From Cercospora beticola (taxonomy: Eukaryota > Ascomycota > Dothideomycetes > Mycosphaerellales > Mycosphaerellaceae): DNA of 64,000 bases. Below are positions 25,337 through 36,197 of this stretch, piece by piece. The notes below the pieces were generated by a model. The model worked only from the letters and a program-made list of their open reading frames with translations. It made no database searches and had not been told where the DNA came from. The stretch is taken from NCBI RefSeq assembly GCF_033473495.1, contig NC_088935.1:682001-746000 (forward strand). The letters are read 5' to 3'. Each line of letters starts with the position of its first letter. Position 1 is the first letter of the stretch. The position numbers were made by a program, and so were the translations under genes.

Positions 25337-27994
25337 ATGGCGGCCACAACGCCAGCAACGAAAGAGTCGAGGCGGGGCTTCGCAATAGACTATGGCGACA
25401 ACGCAGAATTCTACTACGCCACGCTATTGAACTTCGAGGAGCCTGATGCGAAGTACGGTTACAAGCACCCGGGCTATCCACACAAGTCGGACGCCACACC
25501 GCCAGGTTGTATGACCAAATGCATCACTTGTGCAGGGCAATGGGTAGGGCCTGTTCGCACGGCAGTAATGCCTTATGAGCGAAGCTTCACCGACGAAGAA
25601 GCCGCAAAACGGATCACTGATCTGAAGACCAATACTTCCAACAACTTGAACTACACTCGAACATTTCTTGACAAGCACGGCAATACGATCGTGAACTCAT
25701 GGAAAAAGAGGTCTCCTGACCAGCGCAAGGATATCATACGTCGGACAATGCCGGACATAGCTCCACGCAAAGGGTTTCTGATGGATAAAATGTACAGAAT
25801 GTGGAAGATGAGCAGAAACACCACCAGAAGAAGCATCCCTACATTCGCGACCAAGTACCACAAGGGCCTTTTGCTATCATACCTCGACGCTGAAACTCTG
25901 AGTCAAAAAGCGAGCGATCTTCTTGCTTTGCTGTATCAACGCACTCGCTTCAAGCCAGCCGAGTGGGCATCATTCGACAGCTTACAACTAGAGTGCTTTT
26001 TCAGAGCTCCCTACATGCGCACAGCTTACAACCCTCATTGTGTGCAAATGTACGGTGGACAATTTGGCCAGCTGGTCTCTTGGGAGAAGGAGGCAGCCCA
26101 TAGGCTGGATATCGTTGGGTTCCCAAGAGCTTTCCTCATCTTTCAGGCCCAGCATGAATTGTCCATACTGCTGCGCGAGTTTGTCGACAGTCTTGGCTTG
26201 AGCGCTATCCCTCCAGCAATCAGAGGACGTGGCGAATTGGACACACTTACTTCGAATGCCTTCAAGAACGAACTGGGTTGGACTGACAAGAATGGCCGTA
26301 CAAATCCACATTGCCTACCACCACCAAAGCTCGATTTGGAAGGTCTTGCTGACGGCTTTTGGGCAAGGTACAAAGCTGCGGTGGACGAACTATGGCTGAT
26401 GCAGATAGATCCAGCATATCTCCGAGAATATGTTGGGCGATGTGAGGGAGCCTTACTGTTCAAAGGCTCCACACCAGACGAGGTTCAAGGCTGCAAAGCA
26501 CAGATCGCTTTGATGCCTCTGACGGCTTGGGAGAGCTGGCGTCGCCTGCATCTTGAATCCGAGAGGATACTGCTTCTTTTAAAGGAACCTGGTGGACCGG
26601 TCAAGGTTGGCAAACCGCTTCCGGAGAAATACGAAGTCGCACTGGCCGGCCTTGAGCGCTCTCTAGTAGAAGAGTTCAGCGGTCAATGTAGCTGCCTCAT
26701 GACGCTTATCCTCTACTCGGAAACATTTGGCCAACACTGTGAATTCCTTCCGGGGCGCCGGATCACTTACGACACCCAGATGAATAATTTCGTATCGGAC
26801 CCTTTGGCACACCACTTGATGGAGCTGGCGGCCTACGAAGAACGTCTGTCCTATCCAGCTGCTTACCATTTACGCATGCTCGAGCAGATCATGGACAATT
26901 CGAAAGACCAGGCGGCTCGTATCGATCCACTACTCCTTAGTGCATTGTCAAGCATGACTGCTATCGATGATGCACTGACCACGATACGATCACACAGACC
27001 TCGACATCGTCCAATCGAGCAGCTCAAAGACTCATCGCACTGGGAGGGTTATGAAGCATGCAGGATCATGTTCAAAGCCTTCAGGGATCTGCAGCGCGAA
27101 AACCTTGAGCCTTTGTTTGCTCCACTCGAGGACCTGCTTCGTGTACCACGTCAGTCGAGGAGTATCAACAGGAGGGCTCTGCATATCTTCGATGAGTCAC
27201 ATAAAATGCTCCAGCTTTTCTGGTCGGCTGTGCGCAGGAGATGGTGGACCGGGCAGTGGAAACAGTTGGCTGAATGTGGTGTCGAGCGGCTTGAGATACT
27301 CGCGGACGGATCGTTAAGTATCGTCAGCCTCTCGGTTACTGATGATTATCGTGATGGTGTAATGGCCGAGCGTGCTACCCTCATTCGTGCAATAAAAGCT
27401 CAAGGTAAGTCTCGTTCGGCTCCAGAAGGAATGCGAAAATGCACTAACCACTGATCAGAGAGCAAAGCAACAGCATCAGCTCGTGCTGCAGCTGTGGCGC
27501 GACTCACGACATCTGATACACCGCCACAGGAGATCTGGGGACAAGAAACCGCTGAGATATTCCGACCTCCCGCTGAGAAGGTGAAACCAAAGACTCGACC
27601 TCTGCAACCAGCACCAAGAGACCCGAATGAAGGAGATGGCGAGGTCACTGAAGCAGCACAAGCTTTAGATAATCTTGCCCTTCGCATCCAAGTTGACAAA
27701 GCAGCATACGACATCTTCCAGCAGATGTACGATGCCAGAAGCGACCATCAGTGCGATACCAGATGGGAGGACTTCATCAAGGCCATGATCGATGCCGGCT
27801 TCTCAGTCAAACCGAGTGGTGGCTCGGTCTTCACATGCAAGGATTCCGCAAGTGAAGGAAGCATCAATTTCCATCGCCCTCACCCAGATCCAAGCGTTGA
27901 TCCTGTCATGCTTCGTATCATGGGTAAGCGTCTCAACAAGTGGTTCAAGTTCGACAAGGACACCTTCGTTGTGCGTCAGAAGCAGGAAGCTTGA
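25337..27994 (+). CDS. Large fungal protein with HicA-like C-terminal domain
   Basis: Two exons (25337-27404, 27459-27994; 54-bp phase-1 intron, GTAAGT...CTGAT..CAG) give 867 aa. The N-terminal 130 residues include a small Cys cluster (GCMTKCITCAGQW) and a charged conserved-looking block. The long middle part is alpha-helical without membrane segments. After a Lys/Pro-rich linker the last 100 residues (WEDFIKAMIDAGFSVKPSGG, then INFHRPHPDPSVDP and RIMGKRLNKWF) resemble the small HicA/dsRBD-like fold: helix, GF strand, Gly-Ser loop, aromatic strand, a histidine-containing strand and a last helix. HicA proteins in bacteria are RNA-cutting toxins; here the fold would more likely bind RNA, and activity is not implied. 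The main body is unrecognised, so the product stays functionally open. Confidence 0.75.
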
Positions 27995-28749
27995 GCGAGC
28001 AAAGCAAGATTTGCTGTAGGGCACTGGAACCCTTCATGGAGCTTACTCAAGTTGGAGCTGGCGGTGATTGCACTGCTGCGCTGAGATACCGGGATCCAAG
28101 CTCGCACAACGGGTAAGCTCGTAATCCGTTTGGAAAGGCAAGTTTTGGAGAGCAAGTGGAAAATTGTGCCACTTGAGCAGAAAAGTTGGACGCCGAAAGG
28201 GAATGGGCTGGGACTGCCAATCAGCCAAAGCTCACGCGCTGCAGTGTGTTTTGTGCTCGTTGGCCACGCGACACCCACTTTCATAAAAATTAGTCGCAAA
28301 TTGGTTTCAATCGCTTCTCAGAATCTGACGTTCTCATTAGTGGTCGAAGTGATGATTGCCGCTTTTGGTGCACTGGAATGTGACTATTGAGTAGTGCATG
28401 CTGACTTCATCTTCGTGGACCTCAACGACAGAACATCGGTAACAGCACTTTAAGAGAGCCAGATTCCTCAATTCTGCACGCCTATGCAGCTCTGAATCTC
28501 ACAACATCAAGCGCCCCGCACCAGCACTCCACGTACAGACAGGAAATTTGCAGCAGAACAGCTCGCATCTTTCTTTGTTCCGATGTCAGCATCATTGTCC
28601 GTAGCCATCAACGATGATGGCACAACTTTCTTTGTCTTCCAGATCACCAGATGCGGCAACGCAGACCACTGCCTCGAGCAACGTCTTCATGCATCCAACT
28701 TCCACTCCTGTAATACTCCACAGTCCCGCAAGGCTTGCCAGCAGGCAGA
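27995..28749. other. Intergenic, no gene supported
   Basis: Promoter side of the Mid2-like gene. A frame from 28,583 lies in another phase and shows no signal peptide. Nothing else is seen. Confidence 0.45.
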
Positions 28750-30674
28750 ATGTATGTTCCAGATCTTACAAGCGTGGCGGAAGCCATTAAGCAAGCTCTG
28801 AATACGACGACATTACTGCCATCATCGCATTCGCCACATTCGACTGAAGAGGCACAAACGGGAGCGGAAACACAGACAGCATTCACGACATGGTTGGGCA
28901 GGAGCAGAGTACGAGGCCGGAGGAAAGCAAGCGTTCCGCTTGACGCGATGATAAATTCTGAGAAAGTAGACTCCGCATCTATTGCAACTGAAGAGCCTCC
29001 AAACCCCACGCCAACAGAAGCATCGCTACCTGCCGCAGACGTCTCGAAACGCCAACTCCAAGGGGGCTCCGTAATCGTCGGAGCTCCCGTAAGCGCGACA
29101 AGAACAACCACAATCAAATCCACCAGCGTAATCGAGCGAACCACAACAGTCAATGGCGAGACTCGCACAACATCCAGTGACACAGTAGCGACTGTAACGA
29201 GAACAGTCACAGAATCGCAGTCCTCGTCGACTGGGACGCCAGGTACAACAGCGTCGGCCAGTCTCACAGGGACTTCCACTGCGAATGCATCGACACCAGT
29301 TTCTACTGTTACTGCACCATTAGCGACTCCACCTCCTGAGTGTCCGCAAGCTTCGCTGGACCGGTTTACAGATAGTGCGGGAATACCATATTTGATCAAA
29401 TGCTCAACGACGAATGCGGGCGCTGCGTATGAGCTGGTGAAAGTCGATAGAGGCGGGTATGGGCAGTGCTTTTCGTCTTGTTCGTACCGAGCCGATTGTG
29501 TCGGGTTCTCATTTGTCGGCAACGACTCTGGAATTTGCTATCTTCGAAATGAGCAATCGTCGGGCGAAGAGAGTACGGCGCTTGTCGCTTCATACGTGAC
29601 ATGCTACAAAGTCGATCCCGCTGCCGTTGCGAGTGGTGAGCCAAAGTCCGATTCGAGCTCAGGTGGGACCAACATCGGAGCGATCGCAGGAGGCGTTGTG
29701 GGTGGCATTGCAGGACTCGCGCTCCTGCTGCTACTGATAGCGTTCCTGACACGGCGGTACCGGCGAAAGGTCGATGAACGACGAGAGAAGCGCAAAGTCG
29801 GACGTCCGATGCTTTCGCCACAAGACACATATGATGGCTTTCACCACAACCCCAACGTAACGACAGTAACGGCAGGCCTCCATCAGCGATCAGGAAGCAC
29901 AGCAAATGATGTTTATATGTCGGCAGGAGGTGCGTATTACATGCCTCAGCAGCATTCTCATACTCGACAGCGAAGTATCTACCAAGATGGCGAGGACCGT
30001 AACTGGGTCTGACAGTGGGTATGTGTAGGTTTCCAGCGTCCATCCGAAATCCAGAAGAGTGCTGATCCTTTCGGCAATGTCCCAGGCGACCACCCATATG
30101 GCGCGCATGCAAGCCGGTATCAAGCGTACCACCCCGGGTCTCGAGCGGAGAACGATGGAGCAGTGTTGAGAGCCGGCGCTCTAAGATACCCTCAGATGCT
30201 CGACGGCACGCCGGTGGCATCCAAGTCCAGTCTTGAGAAGAGTGGTTCCAGATCGAGCGTGTTTGTGGAGCATATGATTGAAATGGAAGACACGGTGGGT
30301 GAGAAATGTATCATGCTCTCGATTCCATCGCTGATACTGTCTAGTCTGCTCGTCGAAGCCCAGTAAGCCAGGAGTCTCCAATCCTTGGCCGCCAGAACCC
30401 TCCAGAAGATCTCTCGAGAGATGTGCGGCGAAATCAGCATATTCTGGCCTGGAATCGGCCAGAGGGCGGCAACGATGCGCCGATGTCAGCAAATTTGACG
30501 CCTCGAACACCCCCTTCAGCAAGGCTCAACACTCCGAGAAGAAGTTCCGTTGCTCAAGATTTGCCGCGGCAGAGAAGTTTTGAGATCAGTCCACTGAGAG
30601 ATGAAAGACCCTCTCCACGGCAAGAGCCTGAGGTCCCGGAAACGCTGGGCAGTGGCGTGTATAGACCAGTATAG
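28750..30674 (+). CDS. Mid2-like single-pass membrane protein with PAN/WSC-like Cys domain
   Basis: Proposed exons are 28750-29974, 30029-30298 and 30364-30674, giving 601 aa. A Ser/Thr-rich stalk (about residues 100-200) is followed by a six-Cys module (ECPQAS...CFSSCSYRADCVGF...CYLR...TCYKV) like PAN/WSC-type domains. A transmembrane helix comes next (GVVGGIAGLALLLLLIAFLT with RRYRRK after it), then a long Pro/Ser-rich cytosolic tail. This is the layout of cell-wall stress sensors, but a role is inference. The second intron (54 bp, GTATCT...CTGAC...TAG) removes an in-frame TGA at 30010; the frame beyond stays open and similar in style. The third join (GTGAGA...CAG, 65 bp) leads to a tail ending at 30674. 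No signal peptide is seen at 28750, so the true start, perhaps in an upstream exon, is unsure. Confidence 0.65.
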
Positions 30675-30740
30675 TTCCATGGCCCGGACGCGGCATGATG
30701 TAGTATAGTTTGCACAGCATAAGCATTTGTCGAAAAGGAA

Positions 30741-31745
30741 TCAGTGAAGGCGTTCTCTGCTTCCAGCAGGAGGATAATAACCACCGCCAAACTCCAGGCT
30801 AGCATTTTCGAATTTGTCTTCGCGAACCAACTTCCACGGGCTGAGCCATCCGCTCTCGTAGATCTTGACTTCAATGGTCGCGTTGAAGCTCTGTCCGAGA
30901 TAATTCTCCCTGTGCCCCTCTGGAAATGGCGAAGTCAACGAGAAGAAAGTGTTCTTGGGTGCAAAAGCCTTCACAGTCAACTTTTGTCGAAAGCTTTGCA
31001 CGCTCAATTCGAAGGTCCTGTCATCCCAATTCTTCGTGTAAGTCATGAAAGGCCCTAGGCCAGGCACGCGGACAGCGAATGGTGGTCTGAAGTCCAACTC
31101 GAGATCTTTGCTCCGGTATCCGAGCAGGAAGGCTTCCATTCCAAGAATTTGTCCTCCAGCGCAGTTGAACCCGCGATCGCCGTCTCTAGCTTGAAGCCAC
31201 ATGTGCGCGGACGGAAAAGAATTTGCCCAGTTCTTCTCATCGTGGATCATAGCTCGACCCGACTGATCTTGAGATGGAAGATTGTAGTCATGGATTTCCA
31301 GCTTATATTCACATTCGGATGCTAGCGACTGCACATGCCAATGTAGAGGCAATGGTAGATTGACCAGCCAGCTTTCAGGAGTATTGGCGTGTTTGGACCA
31401 AGCGGTACGAGATAGAGTCTTCGCTTCGAACATGAACTCTGAATGATGAATTTTGTACTCGGTGTGGTTCTCATGCCATCGAACGTAGCCCAGCTCGGGT
31501 ATCTCAATGATGAAGCCGTTGTCTTCAGTGCTTGCTTCTTGTTTCATCTCTACCGAGAAGACCTCACGTTGGAAGTAAGAAGCAGCGTCGTCTTTGGGCA
31601 CATAGGTGAACGAGACCATATTTGGCTTATGCTTCGCGCCCCTGACCTGACAGCAGATCAGGGCTAGGTGAGCTCCTGATGGCAGGTCGAACTTGCTGTA
31701 GTATCCTTCGAACGAGGTATTCTTGTGCGGTCGGTGGTGTTCCAT
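30741..31745 (-). CDS. Tocopherol-cyclase-like (PF14249-type) protein
   Basis: A single exon of 334 aa without signal peptide or membrane helix. The start HHRPHKNTSFEGYYSKFDLP and blocks such as ESWLVNLPLPLHWHVQSLAS, FNCAGGQILGMEAFLLGYRS and GWLSPWKLVREDKFE match the lipocalin-like tocopherol cyclase family as found in fungi. In plants and cyanobacteria the family closes the chromanol ring of tocopherol. Fungi do not make tocopherol, so the substrate here is unknown. The stop lies 66 bases from the 3' end of the convergent Mid2-like gene. Confidence 0.8.
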   Translation of the reverse strand: MEHHRPHKNTSFEGYYSKFDLPSGAHLALICCQVRGAKHKPNMVSFTYVPKDDAASYFQREVFSVEMKQEASTEDNGFIIEIPELGYVRWHENHTEYKIHHSEFMFEAKTLSRTAWSKHANTPESWLVNLPLPLHWHVQSLASECEYKLEIHDYNLPSQDQSGRAMIHDEKNWANSFPSAHMWLQARDGDRGFNCAGGQILGMEAFLLGYRSKDLELDFRPPFAVRVPGLGPFMTYTKNWDDRTFELSVQSFRQKLTVKAFAPKNTFFSLTSPFPEGHRENYLGQSFNATIEVKIYESGWLSPWKLVREDKFENASLEFGGGYYPPAGSRERLH

Positions 31746-32101
31746 GGCTGCTACGGTGATATCTTGTCAGACTTTATGCTTCGCTCTGTAGGGGGAGGAG
31801 AAGGTAGAACCAGGAGATAGCAGTGCAGACAACATGATTGATGGTGTGTTCGTTGCAGGCGCACAACGGAAGGCATGGTGGTAATGAATGCGTCATTGAC
31901 ATGCCAAGACCATTCAGCAGACCGCTTACAACACTTCTTGCGATCTGCTTCCCACATCCAATCCACAACATACATGAAAGCCACAGAGAGAACAGAACGA
32001 CGTTCGAGACGCAGTCGCCAGCGCATACTCCATGCACCCATGCGATCAAAATCCGGTCATGCTGTGCTTCCAGTCCACGATCCTCACAGGCCATGAGCTC
32101 T
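31746..32101. other. Short intergenic region
   Basis: Promoter of the tocopherol-cyclase-like gene and 3' region of the kinase-like gene. Nothing else seen. Confidence 0.5.
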
Positions 32102-32956
32102 TCAGTCTACAAAGTCACCAGATCTAAACCCTCCTCCTCTTCCGGAATTATCTGTTAATTCTGACCTCAGACTTTGCATCTCTTTCGCCTTCGAATCCGC
32201 TGTGGCATCCTCCTCAAAGCGTTCGAAGTCCAGCAATGTGACCTCACCATCTTGCCCGACAAGGAAGTTGTGCCGGTTCACGTCGCCATGCAGGCCGAAC
32301 TTGTGAAATTCTGCAAGTGCCATTTCACATGCTTCCAAATGGTTGAGAGAGGCGTGTTGCCGATCGTCCATTTTCTCGATGATGAAGCCCATGACACGCC
32401 CATGCTCGTGGAGATGTCCAAGAAAACGAGGAGTTATCCCTGAAGCGACTTGCTGCTGTTCTAGAATCTGGTACGCGCGAGTCTCTCGTTCGATGCGTGG
32501 AATCTCCCACTCGAATCGTGCAATTTTGGCAATCACTCTCACTTCCCGCGAGGAGCTATGTGATGCTGATGCGCTGGAAATTATCGTAGACGTTGGTAGC
32601 ATAGCTTCGAACGCTGCCGCGGTCAACTGAACGACTTTGTCCAGGTCAAGCACGTCGACGCGGATAGAGTGCCAGACATTTTGAACTGCGGCTAGATTTC
32701 GGTACGATAATACGACATTCAGCTTGCTCGACCCTGGTTGACGAAAGATTTGCGCCACTTTCCAGCTGGGGTCAGAAAACGGTAGTGGTGGTAAGGACTC
32801 GAGGGGAAATGAGAGAACATCTCGTTCGAAGGTGTTGGGTGCGACCTTAAGGTACTTGACATGCTTGTTAACCAGGAGACGATATTCGCTTTCATCTTCG
32901 TTTTCGACATCGACTTCCATGGAAAGTACTGAAGGAAGATCTTGCTCTGATGACAT
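32102..32956 (-). CDS. Small protein-kinase-like/aminoglycoside-phosphotransferase-like protein
   Basis: A single exon of 284 aa from the ATG at 32956; the frame stays open upstream to 33175, but that part looks like leader and overlaps the neighbour's promoter. The C-terminal half has kinase-like signs: an invariant-lysine-like strand (REVRVIAKIARFEWEIPRIE), a hinge (GRVMGFIIEKMDDR), and the catalytic loop HGDVNRHNFLVGQDGEVTLL with following DFERF. HGDxNxxN and DFE match the Brenner/DFG pattern of atypical small fungal kinases and APH-type enzymes. The N-terminal half lacks a glycine-rich loop, as is common in this group. The substrate is unknown. It is divergent from the F-box gene at 33210, 253 bases apart, so a shared promoter is likely. 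Confidence 0.72.
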   Translation of the reverse strand: MSSEQDLPSVLSMEVDVENEDESEYRLLVNKHVKYLKVAPNTFERDVLSFPLESLPPLPFSDPSWKVAQIFRQPGSSKLNVVLSYRNLAAVQNVWHSIRVDVLDLDKVVQLTAAAFEAMLPTSTIISSASASHSSSREVRVIAKIARFEWEIPRIERETRAYQILEQQQVASGITPRFLGHLHEHGRVMGFIIEKMDDRQHASLNHLEACEMALAEFHKFGLHGDVNRHNFLVGQDGEVTLLDFERFEEDATADSKAKEMQSLRSELTDNSGRGGGFRSGDFVD

Positions 32957-33209
32957 GGTTCCATGCGTTGCTTTGGCAAGAAAACTGCATGTGCTCACCT
33001 TTATGTGTTGAAAGTGTTTTAGGATTAAGCGCTTTGAATACACTATTTTAAGAAGCGGGTCGAAGTGCTCCAATGTTCCGCCGACGTTGATTGGTTGCAG
33101 AACCAACGCGTCTGGTCGCGTCACTTCTTCCACTTTCGCAAACGTCCAGGTCTGCGAGACATTCATCACAAGCAAGAGAAATTGGCCATTGTCGTCGACC
33201 GAAGGAAAA

Positions 33210-34223
33210 ATGGCATCTGCTGCATCAACGTCGCCTGCTCACGCCGATGACATCCTAAGGGTTGCTGCCTACCACAGGACCGACTTCGATCTTGCAGTTG
33301 TCTGGTTTCCTGCTCGGGAGCATGCTGCCGTGACCGAATCTATATCGTCCATCTCTCGCGATCCCACGAACTCACTGGGAGAACTCGATCGATTGCCACT
33401 CGAACTGGTCAACACAATCTGCCTACAGCTGGATCTGGAATCATTGTTCGCCTTCCGTCAAGTCAACCTGCGAGCACGGCAGATAGTGACTTCGTTGCCA
33501 GAGTACAAGCTTATCACGACGCACGCGCTCAATTGCCTCTGTGCCTTGCTGCGAACAAAGTCAGCTTCGTGGGTTACATTACTTGACTTTCATCGGCTTC
33601 TATGCCAAGGGTCATGCTCGCTATGCGGAGACGGTTACGGCGATCTAGTCCATCTTGTCAACTGGATTCGTTGCTGTTCGGCGTGTCTCCGGCGACGGTC
33701 TGAAGAGACCCGGACGATGTCAATTGCAAGCGTCAAGCGGCTATTCGGGCTTTCCACCAAGTCACTGAACAGCCTCCGCAGCTTGAAAACTCTCCCTGGA
33801 ACATATTCTATGGAAGAGATCGCGCGCAAGAATCGACTCAGCCTTGTCTCGGCTCAAGCAGCTCAGTTGGCTTCGCGACGTGAGGGACGCAAAAGAGTGG
33901 AGGCCCCAGAACTTCTTTTGCAACAGCCATACACAGATTTCATGGCTTGCTGCGCGCTACCGTACTACGATCCAAAGTCCAAATCAGCTCAGAACGGCGT
34001 GTCTTGCGCTGGCTGCCAACTTGCTGTGGAAGAGAGCACTAGAAGCCATGAACTTGCTTTCAGCCTTCGTGATAAAGTCTATTCACGACAATCGTTTCTC
34101 GAGCACTTCCAGGAGTGTCAAGAAGCTCAGCTGTTGTGGCAATCAAGTGATGCTGGAAAGAAGGAACCTTCGAACATGCCGTACGCCTGCAAAAGAGGAG
34201 GATACTTCAATCCAAGACAATAA
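33210..34223 (+). CDS. F-box protein with Cys-rich region
   Basis: A single exon of 337 aa. An F-box begins near residue 58 (LDRLPLELVNTICLQLDLES, then LFAFRQVNLRARQIV), the Skp1-binding motif of SCF ubiquitin ligase adaptors. A Cys-rich part follows (CQGSCSLCGDGYGD, then WIRCCSACL), suggesting a zinc-binding site often present in fungal F-box proteins of this type. Near the C-terminus a further cluster is seen (ACCALPYY, GVSCAGCQLAVEE). The ATG at 33210 has an AAAATGG context; an upstream in-frame non-ATG extension is not used. The target is unknown. Confidence 0.8.
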   Translation: MASAASTSPAHADDILRVAAYHRTDFDLAVVWFPAREHAAVTESISSISRDPTNSLGELDRLPLELVNTICLQLDLESLFAFRQVNLRARQIVTSLPEYKLITTHALNCLCALLRTKSASWVTLLDFHRLLCQGSCSLCGDGYGDLVHLVNWIRCCSACLRRRSEETRTMSIASVKRLFGLSTKSLNSLRSLKTLPGTYSMEEIARKNRLSLVSAQAAQLASRREGRKRVEAPELLLQQPYTDFMACCALPYYDPKSKSAQNGVSCAGCQLAVEESTRSHELAFSLRDKVYSRQSFLEHFQECQEAQLLWQSSDAGKKEPSNMPYACKRGGYFNPRQ

Positions 34224-34344
34224 GTGGTTACTAGATACACGTTTCCAATCATGGAACCTGCCCGTCCGACGTGGCTGACAGCCAGTTAGGTTCTTCTGTT
34301 GCTTGCCTCGAACCTAAGTCAGACTCTCCACCATCGCAGGACTC

Positions 34345-34560
34345 TTAGATCTGGTTACCATCTTGATCATAATATTTTACTGGCGCATCCGGCTTCACCA
34401 AATGCTTTGAACAATAATTGGTCGAGTCCTTGCCCCATTGTTTCTCTATTGGGTGGCAACGCACGTTGGTCCCACGTCTCGCGTCGCAATGGATAAACTC
34501 CATCTCCTTCTTACATCCGCAGGTGTATTTGATGAATTTTGAGACACACATGGCTAGCAA
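34345..34560 (-). CDS. Small cysteine-rich protein, unknown function
   Basis: A 71-aa frame (or 68 aa from the next ATG, MCVSKF). Six cysteines are arranged as C-x9-C-x-C-x8-C-x9-C-x13-C, with KYTCGCKKEMEFIHC and NYCSKHLVKPDAPVKY as the most distinctive parts. There is no signal peptide, so a zinc-binding intracellular mini-protein is more likely than a secreted effector. I recall similar short proteins in related fungi but know no function. It lies in an otherwise gene-poor 2-kb stretch. Confidence 0.6.
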   Translation of the reverse strand: MLAMCVSKFIKYTCGCKKEMEFIHCDARRGTNVRCHPIEKQWGKDSTNYCSKHLVKPDAPVKYYDQDGNQI

Positions 34561-36197
34561 TTGTTCAGCAGATCGCTTCGGCAGAAGGGCAATGGATCCA
34601 TATTACCGAAAGAGTGAGGTTCGAGTTCAATGCTCTATGAAAGGCGTTGGAATCTGGTTGGCTTCCGGCTTCGATTATTCACAAAGTTTGAGGAAGATCT
34701 TTCTGGCTCTTTCCAGATCTCTACAAGGGATGCGTAGGAGGTGTTGGTAGATTGTGGGATGGTATGCAAAGGCCGAAGTGATGACTTCTGAGAATTATTG
34801 GAGCGCGAATTCGAAGGATTGGTTTCCAACATATACATATCTCTCATATCTGCTATCTGGTGACAATTGTACAGCCTGAATCGCTGGGCAGCATGTTACC
34901 GCCGGATCAGAATAGATGTAACGAAGACGGCAACAGAGAACCGAGACGCCGTGGCAATGCTGGAACACAGCCAATGGGACATTACACCGAAGTGCAAGGT
35001 ACTCATCGCGACTACAACTGTCGTCGAACCGATGCTGCGCCTCCTCAGTTGCTTTTGTGGATCAGCTGTGCCGTAGAACTGCAGTAGAGCGCGGCAAATG
35101 CAGAATGCTGAGCATAGCTGTCAAGCACGCAATGTCCGCTGGGTCAGGATCGAAGCGCAAGAGACAGACGTGAAACGAAAGGTAACAATCTGCTAGGGGA
35201 TACTCGTCGGACTTGACACGTGTTGCTGTTTGGACAGTGCAGCTGTGAGGCGTCTAAGCGCTGTCACGATTTGAGACCCTCAGCATCGAGTTCAGTGGAG
35301 GATCAAGTGGTCAAGCTACAGCACCAATTGTGGTGTTGCATTGACGGCCTACACTAGCTAACAATAGCACTTTCAAGCATGTGTTGACTGTCAATCTGCC
35401 TCAGCCATGATATAATTGATTGTGGAAAGCATCGTTGCTGGTCGTATGGCGTGCCCACGAGTGCGAGTGCGGTCGACACATTTTAGAAGACTGTCCAGTT
35501 GCTGATCGACGATAACGTTGGGGCGATTTGCAACCAGCTTGCGCACAGAGTCGTTGGTCAGCAAGTCGTTTCAACTACGACAAGAGGCGTGAACCAAAGC
35601 GTTGTTCCGACGTGTTGCAGCAGGACTCTGTGCAAATACAGGACAGAGTGATCAATGACGGCGATGATTTTAGCTAGTGCATGTTAGCTGTCCTGTACGA
35701 GATATCCGGCCAAGAATGCATACTTTCCTGGTGCAGTGCAGTGCTGTCTACGCCTGGCGAGGACGCCTTCATATGGCTTGAAGAGCTTCTCGGGAATCCT
35801 GATACGCCACCACACCTCGCGGCCCGAACATTCATGGCCACTGGGCTGATGCAAATGGTAGAGGCAGAAATCTGCTACCCACGCCTCTACGATTTCTGTA
35901 GAGACCTGGCCTAGTCCGACTGGAACGCAATGGCTTTGAGATTCTTCGATACAAGAAGAAACGTGGACCATGAACGGCAACTCAGCAGAATTATTTCTGT
36001 CCTCGAATAGCTGTCTGAACAGTCAGTGGCATTGAAACAGTACAGCACACAGAGAAATCAGAGGAATGGGGAATTAAGCAACCAATAGCGTGAGCCCTTC
36101 TTTTATGCAATCTATATCCTTCTATCCTGATTTTCCCTCATGTATCCTCATTTTCTCTCATTCCTCATCGCACATCCTCACTTGTCCTCACTTACTC
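34561..36197. other. 1.6-kb intergenic region, no gene supported
   Basis: A 77-codon frame at 35681-35914 (+) has no ATG start and no recognisable content. A TC-rich tract of repeated TCCTCA/TTCTC lies near 36,130-36,210 at the 3' end of the proline-rich gene. Confidence 0.45.

Noticed and set aside
32957..33175. 73-codon N-terminal extension of the kinase-like protein
   Set aside because: It overlaps the divergent promoter, has no family-like content, and MSSEQDLP at 32956 is a better start.
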